A stretch of 64,000 nt of DNA from Ignelater luminosus (lineage: Eukaryota > Arthropoda > Insecta > Coleoptera > Elateridae). The position numbers were made by a program, and so were the translations under genes. The notes under the pieces are model-generated. The model was not told the DNA's origin and made no database searches. It worked only from the letters and a program-made list of their open reading frames with translations. Every line of letters starts with the position of its first letter. Within the stretch, counting starts at the first letter, position 1. This document shows, in pieces, positions 11,404 through 23,500 of the stretch. The stretch is from NCBI GenBank assembly GCA_011009095.1, contig VTPC01000518.1, positions 175,782-239,781 on the forward strand, given 5' to 3'.

Positions 11404-11750
11404 TGCGTACAGTATGTCCAAAAGATCGCGTTAGCATGGGGATCTCGGAAACAGTAAAAGATAGAGATTCGGTTAAAGGAGAAGAATTGTTCCGTACATT
11501 AAGGTTAACTAAGGTCCATCTCAAAAGTTCTAAAAAACGTATTCGTTTAAGCACCACAGAAGAAAAATTGAATTTTTTATTTCCTTCATTTTCTTATAAC
11601 TTTTTTATTTGAAGAGATAGGTCAATAATTCTTTGACATCTTAAGGTACTTTTTTATGTAGATTATTAATAAACTATCAGATTTTCGATTATACTTTTTA
11701 GTATTGCCGATCTAACCTCAAATTGTTTTTTTAAAATGCAAGTCGTAGGA
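11404..11750. repeat. Fragment of the TACAGTRTGTCC foldback family
   Basis: Starts TACAGTATGTCC and continues AGCATGGGGATCTCGGAAAC, matching the terminal repeats of the complete element at 34334-34891. The part from 11544 to 11750 is repeated with few changes at 53925-54139. Confidence 0.65.
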
Positions 11751-12904
11751 GGCCACTGCGCTCAAAAACTTCAATCAGATTCTTGCTATGTTGTTAATTC
11801 TTCCTACATCAATTTGTGGAAAATTACACGAATTTTAACAGATTCTAATTATATTTTTTAAATTTCATTATTAGAATGACGATGTAAAGAAATGAAAAAC
11901 ATACAACACAAACTTATAGCACGAGTAACACAAGATAGTTTGAAGTTTATGTTAGGTTAAGTTACAAACAGATTGAAATACCGGCAACACTGCCGACGTT
12001 CTGGCTTTTTAATGGCTACAGCTGCAATGACGAATGACGTCAGTTACCATCAAAAATTTAAAGTATTTAAATTTATTTCTCTATTTTCCTGATTTAAAAA
12101 ATTTTTGAAAAAATAATTTAGGCGCTACTTTTATAATGGACTTTCATATGCACGTAAAATTAAAAATTCTGAAATGAGCATTCGCCCGCCGCGCAGACGT
12201 TTATCTCTAGTAGACGTTGGTAAAATGTGTATAAATAGAACAGAATTAAAATTCTATTTATAGAATGTTTCACTTGTGCACTGAACAGTAACATGATGCT
12301 GATTAATGATTATAATATACCAATGTAATACCTAGGAATAAAATATAGGTACGCTCTATTATTAATGAAGAAAATATTTAAAAAATTGAAGTAAAGAATT
12401 AAACGTTGACATTCTTGAATCACAACTTAAATCTTTTATCCAAAGAAAAAGAATTTTAGTTTTGCGGTCTTTTTTTGATAACTACAATCACTACTATAAT
12501 TAATTAATAATTATATATTTACTGGTATTTACAGAGCTATGTGTTTCCGTCATTTATAAGGATAACTCAATTTAAAAACTTACAGATTGTTTAACAAACA
12601 CAGTACATTGCCAAAATGAAAAACTTGTCATTTATTTAAGTTACCGTAATATAAATCCTGTAGGAAAACACGACAAAAAATATCCAAATACTACATAAAA
12701 TCTGGAATGGGAACCGACGAAATATGTATTCTCGGTTCGCACACAAAAGTTTTGATTTCCTTCAAGATGAATACCGGCCAAAACCAACAAAAAATGTTGA
12801 CGTAAATATAATAACCTATTAGGTGATATGATGATAATATAATATATATAGGGCATTAGTCGAAAGTTGGTGCAAACTATTTTGCATTACATTAAATTAC
12901 TATA
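11751..12904. other. Intergenic, no gene recognised
   Basis: AT-rich. The only structure seen is the 17 bp at 12205-12221 that is the exact reverse complement of 10821-10837 (see findings). Open frames are short and unconvincing. Confidence 0.5.
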
Positions 12905-13385
12905 CATTTGTATCCCTAAAAGGTCTGCACAACGCCTTACCGCATATTCCTCGGACCAAAATAGGACGATTTAACCAAACTCACCTCTGTCCAAAAGTGC
13001 TCTGTTAAGGCGCTACGGAACGTCAAAGATCTTAAAAATATTTCTATTTTTTTAAATAACAAAAGAGTGCTTTTAGCGATTGGAACAAAATTTGGGATGT
13101 GAATGTATGTATACTGGAAAATGGAATTTTTTGACATCAGTTTTTTGCTTGTGGGTCTTTCGTAAGTGGTCAAAAGCCAATCATCCACTTGCAAAGAAGT
13201 TCATATTTTTTTAACGATTTGGTCAATACTTCTGAAACTTTTCCCACAGATGGGCATTCTTATTTCGGGCATATTTTGTCTGTTGTTTGATTTTGATAAC
13301 TGCAATAGTTTAGGTAGAAAAAAACAATTTTGATTTGCCTTCCGGCACGCAATGTAAAGATTAGTGGCGTTCAAAACAATTAATA

Positions 13386-14679
13386 ACACATGGGCTGAAA
13401 AGTCCCAGGCCTAACAAATAGATGGCGCTAGTTCTATTGCATTCACCGCTTTTTCAGTTAGTACTAACCTTCAAAAAACAGCTGTTAAAATTTCATGATA
13501 TTCTATTCATTATTTTGTGAGTTATTGTGCTAAGAGTGACGCTACTTTTGTTATTTTCAAAACAATGGATCAAAAACAATTTCGTGTTTTAATTTTACAC
13601 TGCTTCTTGATGGGAAAAAATACCGTTCAAGCGAAGCAATGGCTTGAAAAGTGTTATGGGGACTCCGCTCCATCAGAAACAACAATAAAACGTTGGTTTG
13701 CTGACTTCAAACGTGGTCGTAGAGACACCGATGATGCAGAACGCAGTGGACGTCCAAATGAGGCGGTAACACCAGAAAACATCAAAAAAATCCACAAAAT
13801 CGTTTTGAATGATCGAAAAGTGAAGTTGCGTGAGTTAGCTGACATCGTAAAGATATCAAAAGAACGTGTTGGCTTTATATTGCATGAGCATTTGACTATG
13901 AGAAAGCTCTGCTCAAAGTGGGTGCCGCGTTTGCTCACTGTTCACCAAAAACAAGAACGTGTTGATGTTTCTGAGCAGTGTTTGGCCATGTTTAAACGTA
14001 ACAAACCGGAATTTCTGCGTCGATATGTGACAATGGATGAAACATGGATCCATCACTTCACTCCGGAATCAAAACGATCGTCATCTGAGTGGACAGCAAC
14101 TGGTGAACCTCGTCCAAAGCGACCGAAAGCACAACAATCGGCTGGAAAGATTATGGCCTCGGTATTTTGGGATGTGCGTGGTGTAATATTCATCGACTAT
14201 CTTGAGAAGGGAAATACCATCAACAGTGAATATTATATAGCGTTATTGGAGCGTTTGAAGGCCGAAATTGCAAAGAAACGACCGCATATGGCAAAGAAAA
14301 AAATTTTGTTTCATCAAGACAACGCACCGTGTCACAAGTCAATCAAAACAATGGCAAAACTACATGAATTGAACTTCGAATTGCTCCCACATCCACCGTA
14401 TTCGCCAGATTTGGCTGCCAGCGACTACTGGCTGTTCGCAGACCTAAAAAAAATGCTTGCCGGTAAGAAATTTCGCTCGAATGAAGAGGTTATCGCCGAA
14501 ACTGAGTCCTAGTTTGAGGCAAAAGATAAATCGTTCTACAAAAGTGGTATTGAAATGTTAGAGCGGCGCTGGAATGATTGCGTTGTTCTTGATGGAAATT
14601 ACGTTGATGAATAAAGCTAATTTTGAACAAAAAAAACCGTGTTTTCTTTGTTAGGCCTGGGACTTTTCAGCCCATGTGT
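13386..14679 (+). mobile_element. Irritans-subfamily mariner, 1294 bp, nearly intact
   Basis: Complete element with TA target duplications (13384-13385 and 14680-14681) and perfect inverted ends of about 32 bp, beginning ACACATGGGCTGAAAAGTCC and close to the Himar1 type. Length, TIRs and transposase all fit the irritans group. Its perfect termini and single coding lesion show a recent arrival. Confidence 0.95.
13565..14614 (+). pseudogene. Mariner transposase (irritans/Himar1-like), one in-frame stop
   Basis: D,D34D transposase of about 349 codons. It starts MDQKQFRVLILHCFLMGKNT, then the HTH region with the SAPSETTIKRWFADFKRG stretch, GRPNEAVTPENIKKIHK, and the catalytic triad in YVTMDETWIHHFTPES, LFHQDNAPCHKS and PHPPYSPDLAASDYWLF. 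The motif WVPRLLT (WVPHEL in others) is present. A TAG at 14510-14512 cuts it after ETES, at the point where Himar1 reads AETEAYFEAK; the remaining 33 codons (FEAKDKSFYKSG... NYVDE) are open to the TAA at 14612. The truncated protein would keep all three catalytic acids. The frame extends upstream of 13565 only by a GTG. Confidence 0.93.
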
Positions 14680-14984
14680 TAAAATAAAACCCATGTTAAT
14701 AGCATACGTAAATTTAATGCAGCAAATCAAAATGCTTACAGTAAATGTTCAAGATGCCCCACCATTTACATGAATACAAAGATTAATGCGTCGTAGAAAA
14801 TTAAACTGTTCTCTTTGCACCATTACAGCATTGTTTTTAAAAGTATTTATTGCATCTTGAATGCGTCTCCATAATTCTTGTTCTGTATCTACGGGTCTGA
14901 AGTACATCATCGCTTTCAAAGCTCTCCATAAGAAAAAATCCAGCGGCGTCATATCAGAAAAATTCCTGGCTAGTTACGTAATTA

Positions 14985-15545
14985 AACTACTATTAATCCT
15001 AAGTCCGTGCTTTCGTCTACTAAAATTGAAAATTTCGTCAGCTCTATAGTTTCGCTTTTTGCTAAACAGTTTTTAATAATGTTTCTGCACTTTGTATACA
15101 GCCTAATGACACACCTTGTAGAATCTTGGCATCAGGTATATTAGCATTGGTATCACATGATCTACTACTCTCAAAGCCACTTCATGTGGCAACCAATGCT
15201 GATAATTTTATTTCAGCATCTTAAACCAACCGTTTATGATCAGAGTTTTCAGCTGATTCTATTTTCTTGAAAAAACTTTCTAATTTTGTTGATGAAGACG
15301 CGTGCATGTTGGTTTATGTTTTTGAGAATTCGTGTGTCTTTGCAGTTCAGAAACTTCACATTTCAATATTACGTTACACATTTTACAGCGGGCTTGATAT
15401 TTATTGTCTGTTTTTTAAATCAATTTCTTATATTGTCCTAATTCGAGCCATAAGGTAGAAAACTTCTTTTGATAAGATTATTATCTCCTGCAGGTAATTC
15501 ATGACGTAAGCGAAGTTTTTTCTTGGGAGTTGTGTAGCGCTCTTT
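14985..15545 (-). mobile_element. hAT (ZBED-type) transposase N-terminal remnant
   Basis: Minus-strand reading gives, across frames, a BED-like zinc finger (ARCKMCNVILKCEVSELQRH TNSQKH: C..C and H....H) at about 15400-15310, then DAEIKLSALV, IPDAKILQGVSLGC, KCRNIIKNCL and TKFSILVDESTDLG at about 15045-15000. FS.LVDESTD is the catalytic Asp region of ZBED5-like hAT transposases. The RNase-H C-terminal half is missing and the frame is broken by stops and shifts. Confidence 0.7.
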
Positions 15546-16254
15546 AGAGCACGGGCTGAAGTTTTCAGACTTCAAGTATGTTATAAGGTTAAGTAAAAAG
15601 ATTTAAAAATCACAAAAGAATTCCTGTATTTTGTTATTTCAGAGTTGTATGTTATTTTTTGATAAAAGATTTAATAACAAGTTTTTTAGAAATTAACTGA
15701 TTTTTCTTCATAAGAGAACTTCTTAATGAGGGACCTAATCATTATTAAAGTTTAGTGGTAACAGTTGGAAAAATAGTAGTATTTTTACCCACCTAGATAT
15801 TTAGACCCTAATATCTCAGAATAGTTATTTATTGTACATGCAATATTATAACACCAAGCCGACGATTTGTTTGGTTATATTTCCTGTTTAACCTTTGTAT
15901 AAACCTGTTCATTTTGTTTAATTTCTTTTTATTAAATAAGTTTTCTTGTTTTTTATTAAATTCTTAAGGCATTATAATATTTATAATTATTCTTATTGTT
16001 GTGTTTTCTAAAAAAGCAATCTTATTTATAACCAGCATAAATTGAGGAATCTTGACACTGACATGTGTTGCAGAAAACAAACCATACAAACATGATCTAT
16101 TTTGTTTTTAAAATCTGTAATTACACAAAGATATCTCTGAATTGTAAGATGTGTTGCCTATTCCCAAACATTCAGGGGAGGACCCGTAAAATGGGCATAC
16201 TGTATATAATTAATGGTTAAATCTAAACAAGACTGGTGAAATCGGCCATTAGTA
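15546..16254. other. AT-rich intergenic DNA
   Basis: Nothing recognisable on either strand. Confidence 0.5.
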
Positions 16255-16770
16255 GAGAGTTTTAGCAACTTTCCCAAACAAATACGGTAACGCTAAACGC
16301 CAAATGAATAGCTTATACGCATGCGCGTGACGCTATTTAGATACCGTGTCACGCTATTCGAATGTGTTTATCGTTTGCTTTACCGTTTGGTGAATCTAGG
16401 GATATTTGTATAACTTATATTGGTTCCTATGAGAAAACTACGGTTGGTAGTAGTAATGCGCATGCTCTATCTTTGTTCTGTGTGTTTGACAGTGGTTTGA
16501 CAGAATTGACGTTGCCTATTTAACAAACTTGGTTTATGGCTGAAGTTTAACAGAATGGCTAGTTCATGTTCTCTAAGTAAAATTAAGACTACCGAGCGTA
16601 GTAGGTTCAATATATAAGATGATATGCGAAATGTCAAATGCGAGTGGATGGTATAAAATACTGTATGGCTAAACGTTTAAAACCTTACCTCCCGTTATTT
16701 TGTATACCGTATTAAATCACGTGACTTTAACGTTTACCGTAACTTTTAACGTGAAGTTGCTAAAACTCTC
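16255..16770. mobile_element. TA-flanked MITE (GAGAGTTTTAGCAACTT family), 516 bp
   Basis: TA duplication at 16253-16254 and 16771-16772. Terminal inverted repeat GAGAGTTTTAGCAACTT at the left and its complement at the right. Interior moderately GC-rich and non-coding. A relative lies at 48216-48650. Confidence 0.75.
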
Positions 16771-17588
16771 TAGTTTCAAGAAGTAATATCTAATTTTAGG
16801 TTATTTGAGAAGTATTAATTGAGTATGGATAGTGTGATTTCATTTTACTGCTGGTGTTTAGAATTTCACAGAATTAAGTAAATTTGTTTATATTGTAGGA
16901 ATCTGTAGGGGTTGACTTATTTGTTGGTGGTTAATAAATCCTGACATGATATAGTATAAAAATTGTAAAATTACAGAATATAAAAATGATTTTGGAAAAA
17001 GTATTGTTTTCAGATGCTAGGTACATCCTGAACTTGGAAAACAGCATAATCAATGTATCTTCAAAACTTATTCCTATAATATCTTAAAAATATTTTTTTC
17101 AAAAATTGACAGTAAAGGTATTGTGAAATAATCAAGAGAGAGGAAAACAGCAGTAAAGTTATCCTTTTTCTAAACAATCTTGTTATGCAACCAATGTTTA
17201 TTAAAATAATGTACGTTCCTAATATTAAAAAGTGAACTTTAGTGCCTTCATATATAAAAATAATAATTATAAAATTAATTCTGGAGAAAAAGCGCAAAGA
17301 TTTTAAATTTCTTCGGTCTTATTGCTCTTTTTCTATTGGTTCGGCATTTTGTTACGCTATTGGCGGCATGCGCAGTTTTTAATGTATCCTCTAATATACA
17401 GCTCGACTGACATAAATTAACATTATTTATTGAAGCATCCTGTATATTATACTATTAGCGTTACGTAAAGCTTTGACGCAAGCGTACTTTAAAAGGTTAA
17501 ATACCAGCGCCAAAAGTATTACAAACATTGAAATATAACCTATACTTGTTTTGTTTGTGGTCATTTGAAGTGTTTTAATTATAGCAAA

Positions 17589-20500
17589 ATGAATAGTATT
17601 GACGAAGTAGACATACCCTCGATGTCCGATGTGAAGAAATGTTTAAAAGGTACAAATACTACACTCCTACATCTTCTTTTTATGAACAGCATCACCAAGC
17701 TTTATTACTTTTTTATTGTAGAAGCTGGATCTTATGATGTTACTATGAGTGAAAGAGAAATGCTTGAGATCTATCAAGTTCTGAGACATTCAAGAAATAC
17801 AGCTTGTGAGGAAGATGAACAACGCAGAATCTTGCAGCAGGCAGAAGCCAATTATAAAGAACTTGAAGAACTGCGGAAAAATAGTGTTCCAGTAGAAAAC
17901 GATGGTAAAGATGATGATGCTTACATATTGGGAAGTTTTGGAGACATAGCAACCTGTAGCAGCAATGAAGAAAGAGATGACACGAAAGAAAAATCATTTT
18001 CTAGTGATACGTTTGATGTTGAACAAGAACTGCCTTCTACTACAATAGCTACAAAGTATTCGCAGGTTAATAAAAATGAAAAATCTAAACCTGAGGAAGT
18101 TGATTTTATAGATGTGTTTGATTGTGTCCCAACTAAACACGGAGCTTTAAAACATATTCCTGTTAGTCCTCAGTATAATCCTCCATTTTATTGTAGCAGA
18201 AAAGTAACTGATAAAGAAATTAAAGAGAGAGCTCGCATGATTTATAGTTATCATTTAGCTTTGCATCGTATTTATGATAATTATCAAAGGCAATCAATAT
18301 ATCCTGCACCTTGGGGTAAAGCCATACAACCAACATTACGTTTTAATGGTAGTCTGTTAAAAAAAATAGAGAAATTAGAAGAAACGACACCTGCATTACG
18401 TAGTGACGCTGAAAATGTATACGAGTTTATGCAAGATTTAAAAAATGATAAAAATTCAGATGACGATTTTGAAACTTACACATCAAAATCAGGGCGTCAA
18501 ACAAAGAGAAAACTTTATGCTGAAGATCTTGATGACGACGATGAATTACATAAGAAAAGTAAATCTGCTACTGATGTTATGGAAGCAGATAGTGAATGGC
18601 TTGCGAAACGTAAACCGGCAACAACTGCTGGAAATAATGATAAAAAACCAACCTCAGTTAGAAAAAGACGAAGTATAGGCACACTATCTAATGAGGAAAT
18701 CATGAAACGGTCAAGATTATTTACAGATAATGGCACAAATTCGACGCGTACAGAGAAGATGTTTGATAAACTTACCGACGATGATCGTAAAAAGAAAGAA
18801 GTAGAGAGAGAGTTAGAAAAATTCAGTGACTCTTTAGCTCCATTAAGTGATGAAGAGAATGTAGAAAATATAGAACAAAGTCAAGAAATAGATATTGCAG
18901 ATATTGTACATATAGAAGAACCATTCACTAGACGAAGGATTGTTCCTCCAAGTCATGCAAGAAAACCAGGTATATTGTATGATGATTAATGTTGTGTGTC
19001 TTTGATTGCTTGTTATTAGCAAGGAGCGGTATCAATTAGTTGATGGTGCAGTAAAGTTGTCCATGTACTCAACTGCAGGTGCATATAAACATGTGCTTAT
19101 TGATATTACTTGGTTGGGCAATCATATACATACAATTTTTGTAATTTAGTGGCATTGTTTATGTGAAACAATTTGTTTATCAGTGGATCGACGGATCTAG
19201 ATGTCCTTTACCTGTATATATCTTACATGCACACATATTTTAGTAACTGTTGATGCAATTACGTTACCATGACATATCAACTAATCTCTGCTGTTCCTTG
19301 CTTATTAGCATAGCCGGGATGTCTTAGGTTGGAATTCAAAAAGTAACTCCCTCCAACGGCGTAGGTAGGTCATGCAATGCATGCGTTGCAATAGCCGCGT
19401 GTGTGAGACTGGTGGGAGGCAAAAGCTAAAACGTCCGGGCTTAACTTATTAGAGAAGGCAGTATGAATCATTGCTACAAAAACACAAAATGATTGCAGTT
19501 TAGTTGATTCTATAGTACTTTTCTTTACATATAGAAAGCCATGTGACAGAGGACATACTATTGTAAATAAAACAAAACAAATTTGTTACGTTTTTGATTC
19601 ATACAAATCTGTCAAACTGTCAGTTGCTTGTTATCCTGAACTGTCAAATAATCTTCCTTTCTATTAACAATTTCTAGCAAAGCAGAATATAATTCATTAT
19701 AATAATTATGCCCAGGTTTTGTCGAACAGGTTCAAAAATCAATCTTAAGTGTTTTGAATTTCTTTTGACAAGAAAACGACATTAAAATTGTTTGGAATTT
19801 GATAATGTTGTGGCAGAAACAGCATTAGCTACAGGAGTAAGTGGGACCTCAATCTAAAGATTGAACAGAAATGGAATTACAAGCAACAAAACCCATTCCA
19901 AAATGATGAGTGAAAAGGTGAAATCAATAAAACCAATGACGTATTACTTTTTTTGCTTCAAGTTGTGTAATCTTCATATTATTGTTTAACTTAGGGCCGG
20001 TTGCACTGACAAAAGTTAAATACATTGGTTAAATTGACTAACTTTGGTTAGTTAATTAGGGTTAATATTCCTTAACCGAGATTAAAGTTTTCCTGTTGCA
20101 TCAACACTTTTTTAGTTTAGTTAGTTAACTCATGATCAAGGGTGTTTAAACAGTGACATCAGTGTAGGTATACATCTGTTTATGACGTTACGCGATACTA
20201 TTGGTTATAACAAAACGTGTTTCGCACGTGCGCCTTTCGGTCTCGAGGTTATTTTATTTTCTGTTTAGTCGCAGATTACCATATGTTCAGTTCAGTAATC
20301 ATGGCAGAAAGCATGTGCTCTGAAAAACGCGAAAGATCAGCCAATTTTACACAAGCCGATAAAGAGCATTTGATGCAACTTGTATTAGATAAATATTTTG
20401 GAATTGTCGAATCAAAAAAGACAGATGCAGTTAGTATAAGGCACAAAAACCAGGCTTGGGAAGAGCTAAGTAAGGTGTTTAATGCTGCGACTCAAAACTG

Positions 20501-23500
20501 TTATCAGTCTGGAGTGCAACTAAAATGACTGTATTCAAATATTAAAAAGAAACTCAGGAAAGAGAATGCAAATGACAAAGTGAGTAAATATATTTTTTTA
20601 AAATATTTATTTATTTATGTGTAGTTAGTTAGGCTACTCTTGTTACACCTGTAATGTATTTGTTAAAATTAATTATTAAGATGATTAGACCAAAGTAGAG
20701 TAAAGTAAAATAAAATATATTTAGTTTTAATATGCTTTTAATCGAGCACAAAATAACACACACGACACAGTTTTATATTATGTCAAATTATTTTACATAC
20801 TGTTATCCACTAGATAATTATAAATTTTCTCAACACTCCCCTAAATTTATAATTATTCATTTGAGTAAACAATAAACACAATATTGTCAATGTTTTACAA
20901 AAAAATCAAAAAGGAATTATACATTATACATAAATCAAAGAAGTATTATGCGATTCAACAGAAGTTTCAAAATCATCAAAAAAAACAAACATTAAAATTA
21001 CAATTCTACAATGCTCATAATTTTATTTACATTTGCTTCAAAATGACGCGGATTAGGTTTAGTAAAAATATCTGCTATTTGCATTTCAGAAGGACAATAT
21101 TTTACATTAATATTCTTTTCATTTAGATTTTCAGTTACAAACTTAAATTTCGTATCTATATGTTTTGACCTTTTGAAACTGCTATTATTTTTGAGCAATT
21201 TAATCGCACTTTGGTTATCAACATTCAAATTCACTAGAACAATTTTATTTGTTAATCCTTTGAACAAAGCTTTCAAAAATAACACTTCCTTCACACACTC
21301 ATTTGCTGCAATGAACTCACTTTCAGCAGTACTCAGTGACACTAATGGTTGGCGTCGTGTTGCCCATGAAACAGGTCCACCTCCAAACATCGTCAGGTAG
21401 CCAGATGTGCTCCTTCGGGTTTCTGGATCGTTTGCATAATCCGCATCACTGTATGCTTCAATGGTGAAAGAGTAATGGTTGGCATAATACCTTATTCCCA
21501 TATTTTTAGTGCCTTGCAGATATCTAAATATTCTTTTTAGTTTCTGAACATCCAGCTCTGTGGGTTTGCTCATATTGCGTGAGACAATATTGACAGCATA
21601 AGCAATATCAGGTCTAGATCTGTTAGCCAGGTACAAGAGGCTGCCATCTAACCGCTTGTTTTGATCTCTTCTTTTCCATTTTCTATTACTGAAGGTGTTT
21701 GGACAGGTTTGCAGAATTCCATGTTGTACTGCTTTAAAATTTTAGTGATGTAATTTGTTTGATGTAAAATAACAGATGCCTTTTCCTTTAATATCTGAAA
21801 TCCTACAAAATTTTCTGGTTTGTCCATTTTCTTGATTTCAAATTCTGATTGCAGTTTATTTAAAAGATCATTAGCTTTATCTTCAGAATCAGAAATGACC
21901 AATCCATCATTTGCCCATATAGCTAAAAATAGGTCACTTGTTAAATTTTTGAACACTGATTTATCTGCTATCAATTGATTTAACCCATTTTTCTTTAAGA
22001 AATCAACTAGTCTTTTATTCCACTGGAATGGTGCCTGTTTGAGCCCATACAAAGATTTTTTTAGTTTACAGACATATCCAAGTTTTTCCTCGTATCCTTC
22101 TGGTAAAGAAATATAAAGATCTTCTTCTAAATTCCCATATAAAAAAGCCGTTTTAATGTCAAACTGTTTCATTATCATTTTCTTGGATGCAGCGTAAGCT
22201 ATTAAAAGTCTAAGAGTACTCACAGAGACTACTGGACTGAACGTTTCGTCGTAGTCTTCTTCTTTCTGTTCACATCCTCTTACAACGAGTCTGGCTTTGT
22301 GGTTACCATTTTCCTTTATTTTAAAGATCCATCTGCTTGACAACAGCTTAGTTTTAAACAAGATCTTTTTTAACAAATTCAAAACATTTTTCTCAAGAGA
22401 TTGTTTTTCTTCATTGATTGCTTTTTTCCACGCTTCTTTTTCTCTTCCTTCAACTGTTTCCTTAAAGCAAAGCATATCACCTTTATTGAACTTTTGTTCT
22501 TGGGCAAAATTGAGTTGATAGTCTGAGAGCTTAATGGGTGGTTTTATAGTAGATCGTTCCCTCAGAACTCTTCTTTCATTTAAAACCGGTAGTTCTATCT
22601 GGCCGATTTCCCTATTCTGGTCGAGCTCTTCTTGTAGTTTCTTTTCTTCTTGGATTTACGGTTCATTAATAACTTGATTTTCTCCCTCATGTGGATCTTG
22701 AGTGTCAACGTCAGAATCGCTGTCTGAAAATAAATTTTCATCATAAAGGTATACTACGTGTTCAGGTTCTGTAGAACACGGAGTTTCTTTTTCTTCTGCC
22801 TTATGAGGTCTAAATATTACATTTCTTGCTATTTCTATGCAGTTGGTGCTTGGATAGTAAATTTTGTAACCCTTTTTATCTTCTTCGTAACCTACAAAAA
22901 TACCCATTTTACTCTTGGAATCCCATTTTCTTCTTAATTGTTTAGGTATGTGTACAAAAGCATCTGAACCAAAAATCTCAAGTCTAGAAAGATCTGGTTT
23001 AATACCATACCACATTTCAAAAGGAGTTTTATTAGCTGTATAGCTAGTACTACTCCTGTTGAGGACATAGACAGCTGTGTTCACCGCTTCTGCCCACAAC
23101 CTTTTGTCAAGGTTTTTAGACATTATCATACTTCGAGCTGATTGAACGATTGTACGATTTTCTCTCTCTATTTTTCCTGCCTGTTCAGGGCAATAGCTCA
23201 TGGTGGTTTGGTGTCGAACTCCATAGGTTTTTAATAACTCTCCTACCTCTTTATTTTTTAATTCTGTCCCGTTATCAGATCTGAAAACTTTTACCGTTTT
23301 ATTTGTTTGGTTTTGGGCTACAGCAAAAAATTCTTTCAGTTTTTCAGCAGTTTCACTTTTGTGCTTCAAGAAATAGACAATCCTAAACTTACTGTAGTGA
23401 TCTTTCAAAAGCAGAAAGTATTTTGAGCCTCCAACGCTTGGGACTTCCATAGTCCCACAAAGGTCTGTGCTTATTGTATTACATAGTTCATTGACCTCTG

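Larger units (their letters stand above)
12905..14955 (-). mobile_element. Old Tc1/mariner-type remnant split by a younger mariner
   Basis: Minus-strand 14952-14749 encodes TPLDFFLWRALKAMMYFRP, DTEQELWRRIQDAIN and RRINLCIHVNGG, the C-terminal end of a Tc1/mariner-superfamily transposase; the DFFLW Asp is the third catalytic acid. Downstream of it (lower coordinates) the irritans mariner 13386-14679 interrupts, and 12905-13385 probably continues the 3' flank. The left flank shares the phrase GACGATTTAACC.AACT with the TIR element at 32.2 kb. The rest of the transposase is absent; extents are approximate. Confidence 0.5.

Noticed and set aside
18970-18989. Taking the stop after GILYDD as the true end of the 17.6 kb gene
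   Set aside because: Possible, but the in-phase join to the RG/zinc-finger exons is more economical; kept as an alternative isoform.
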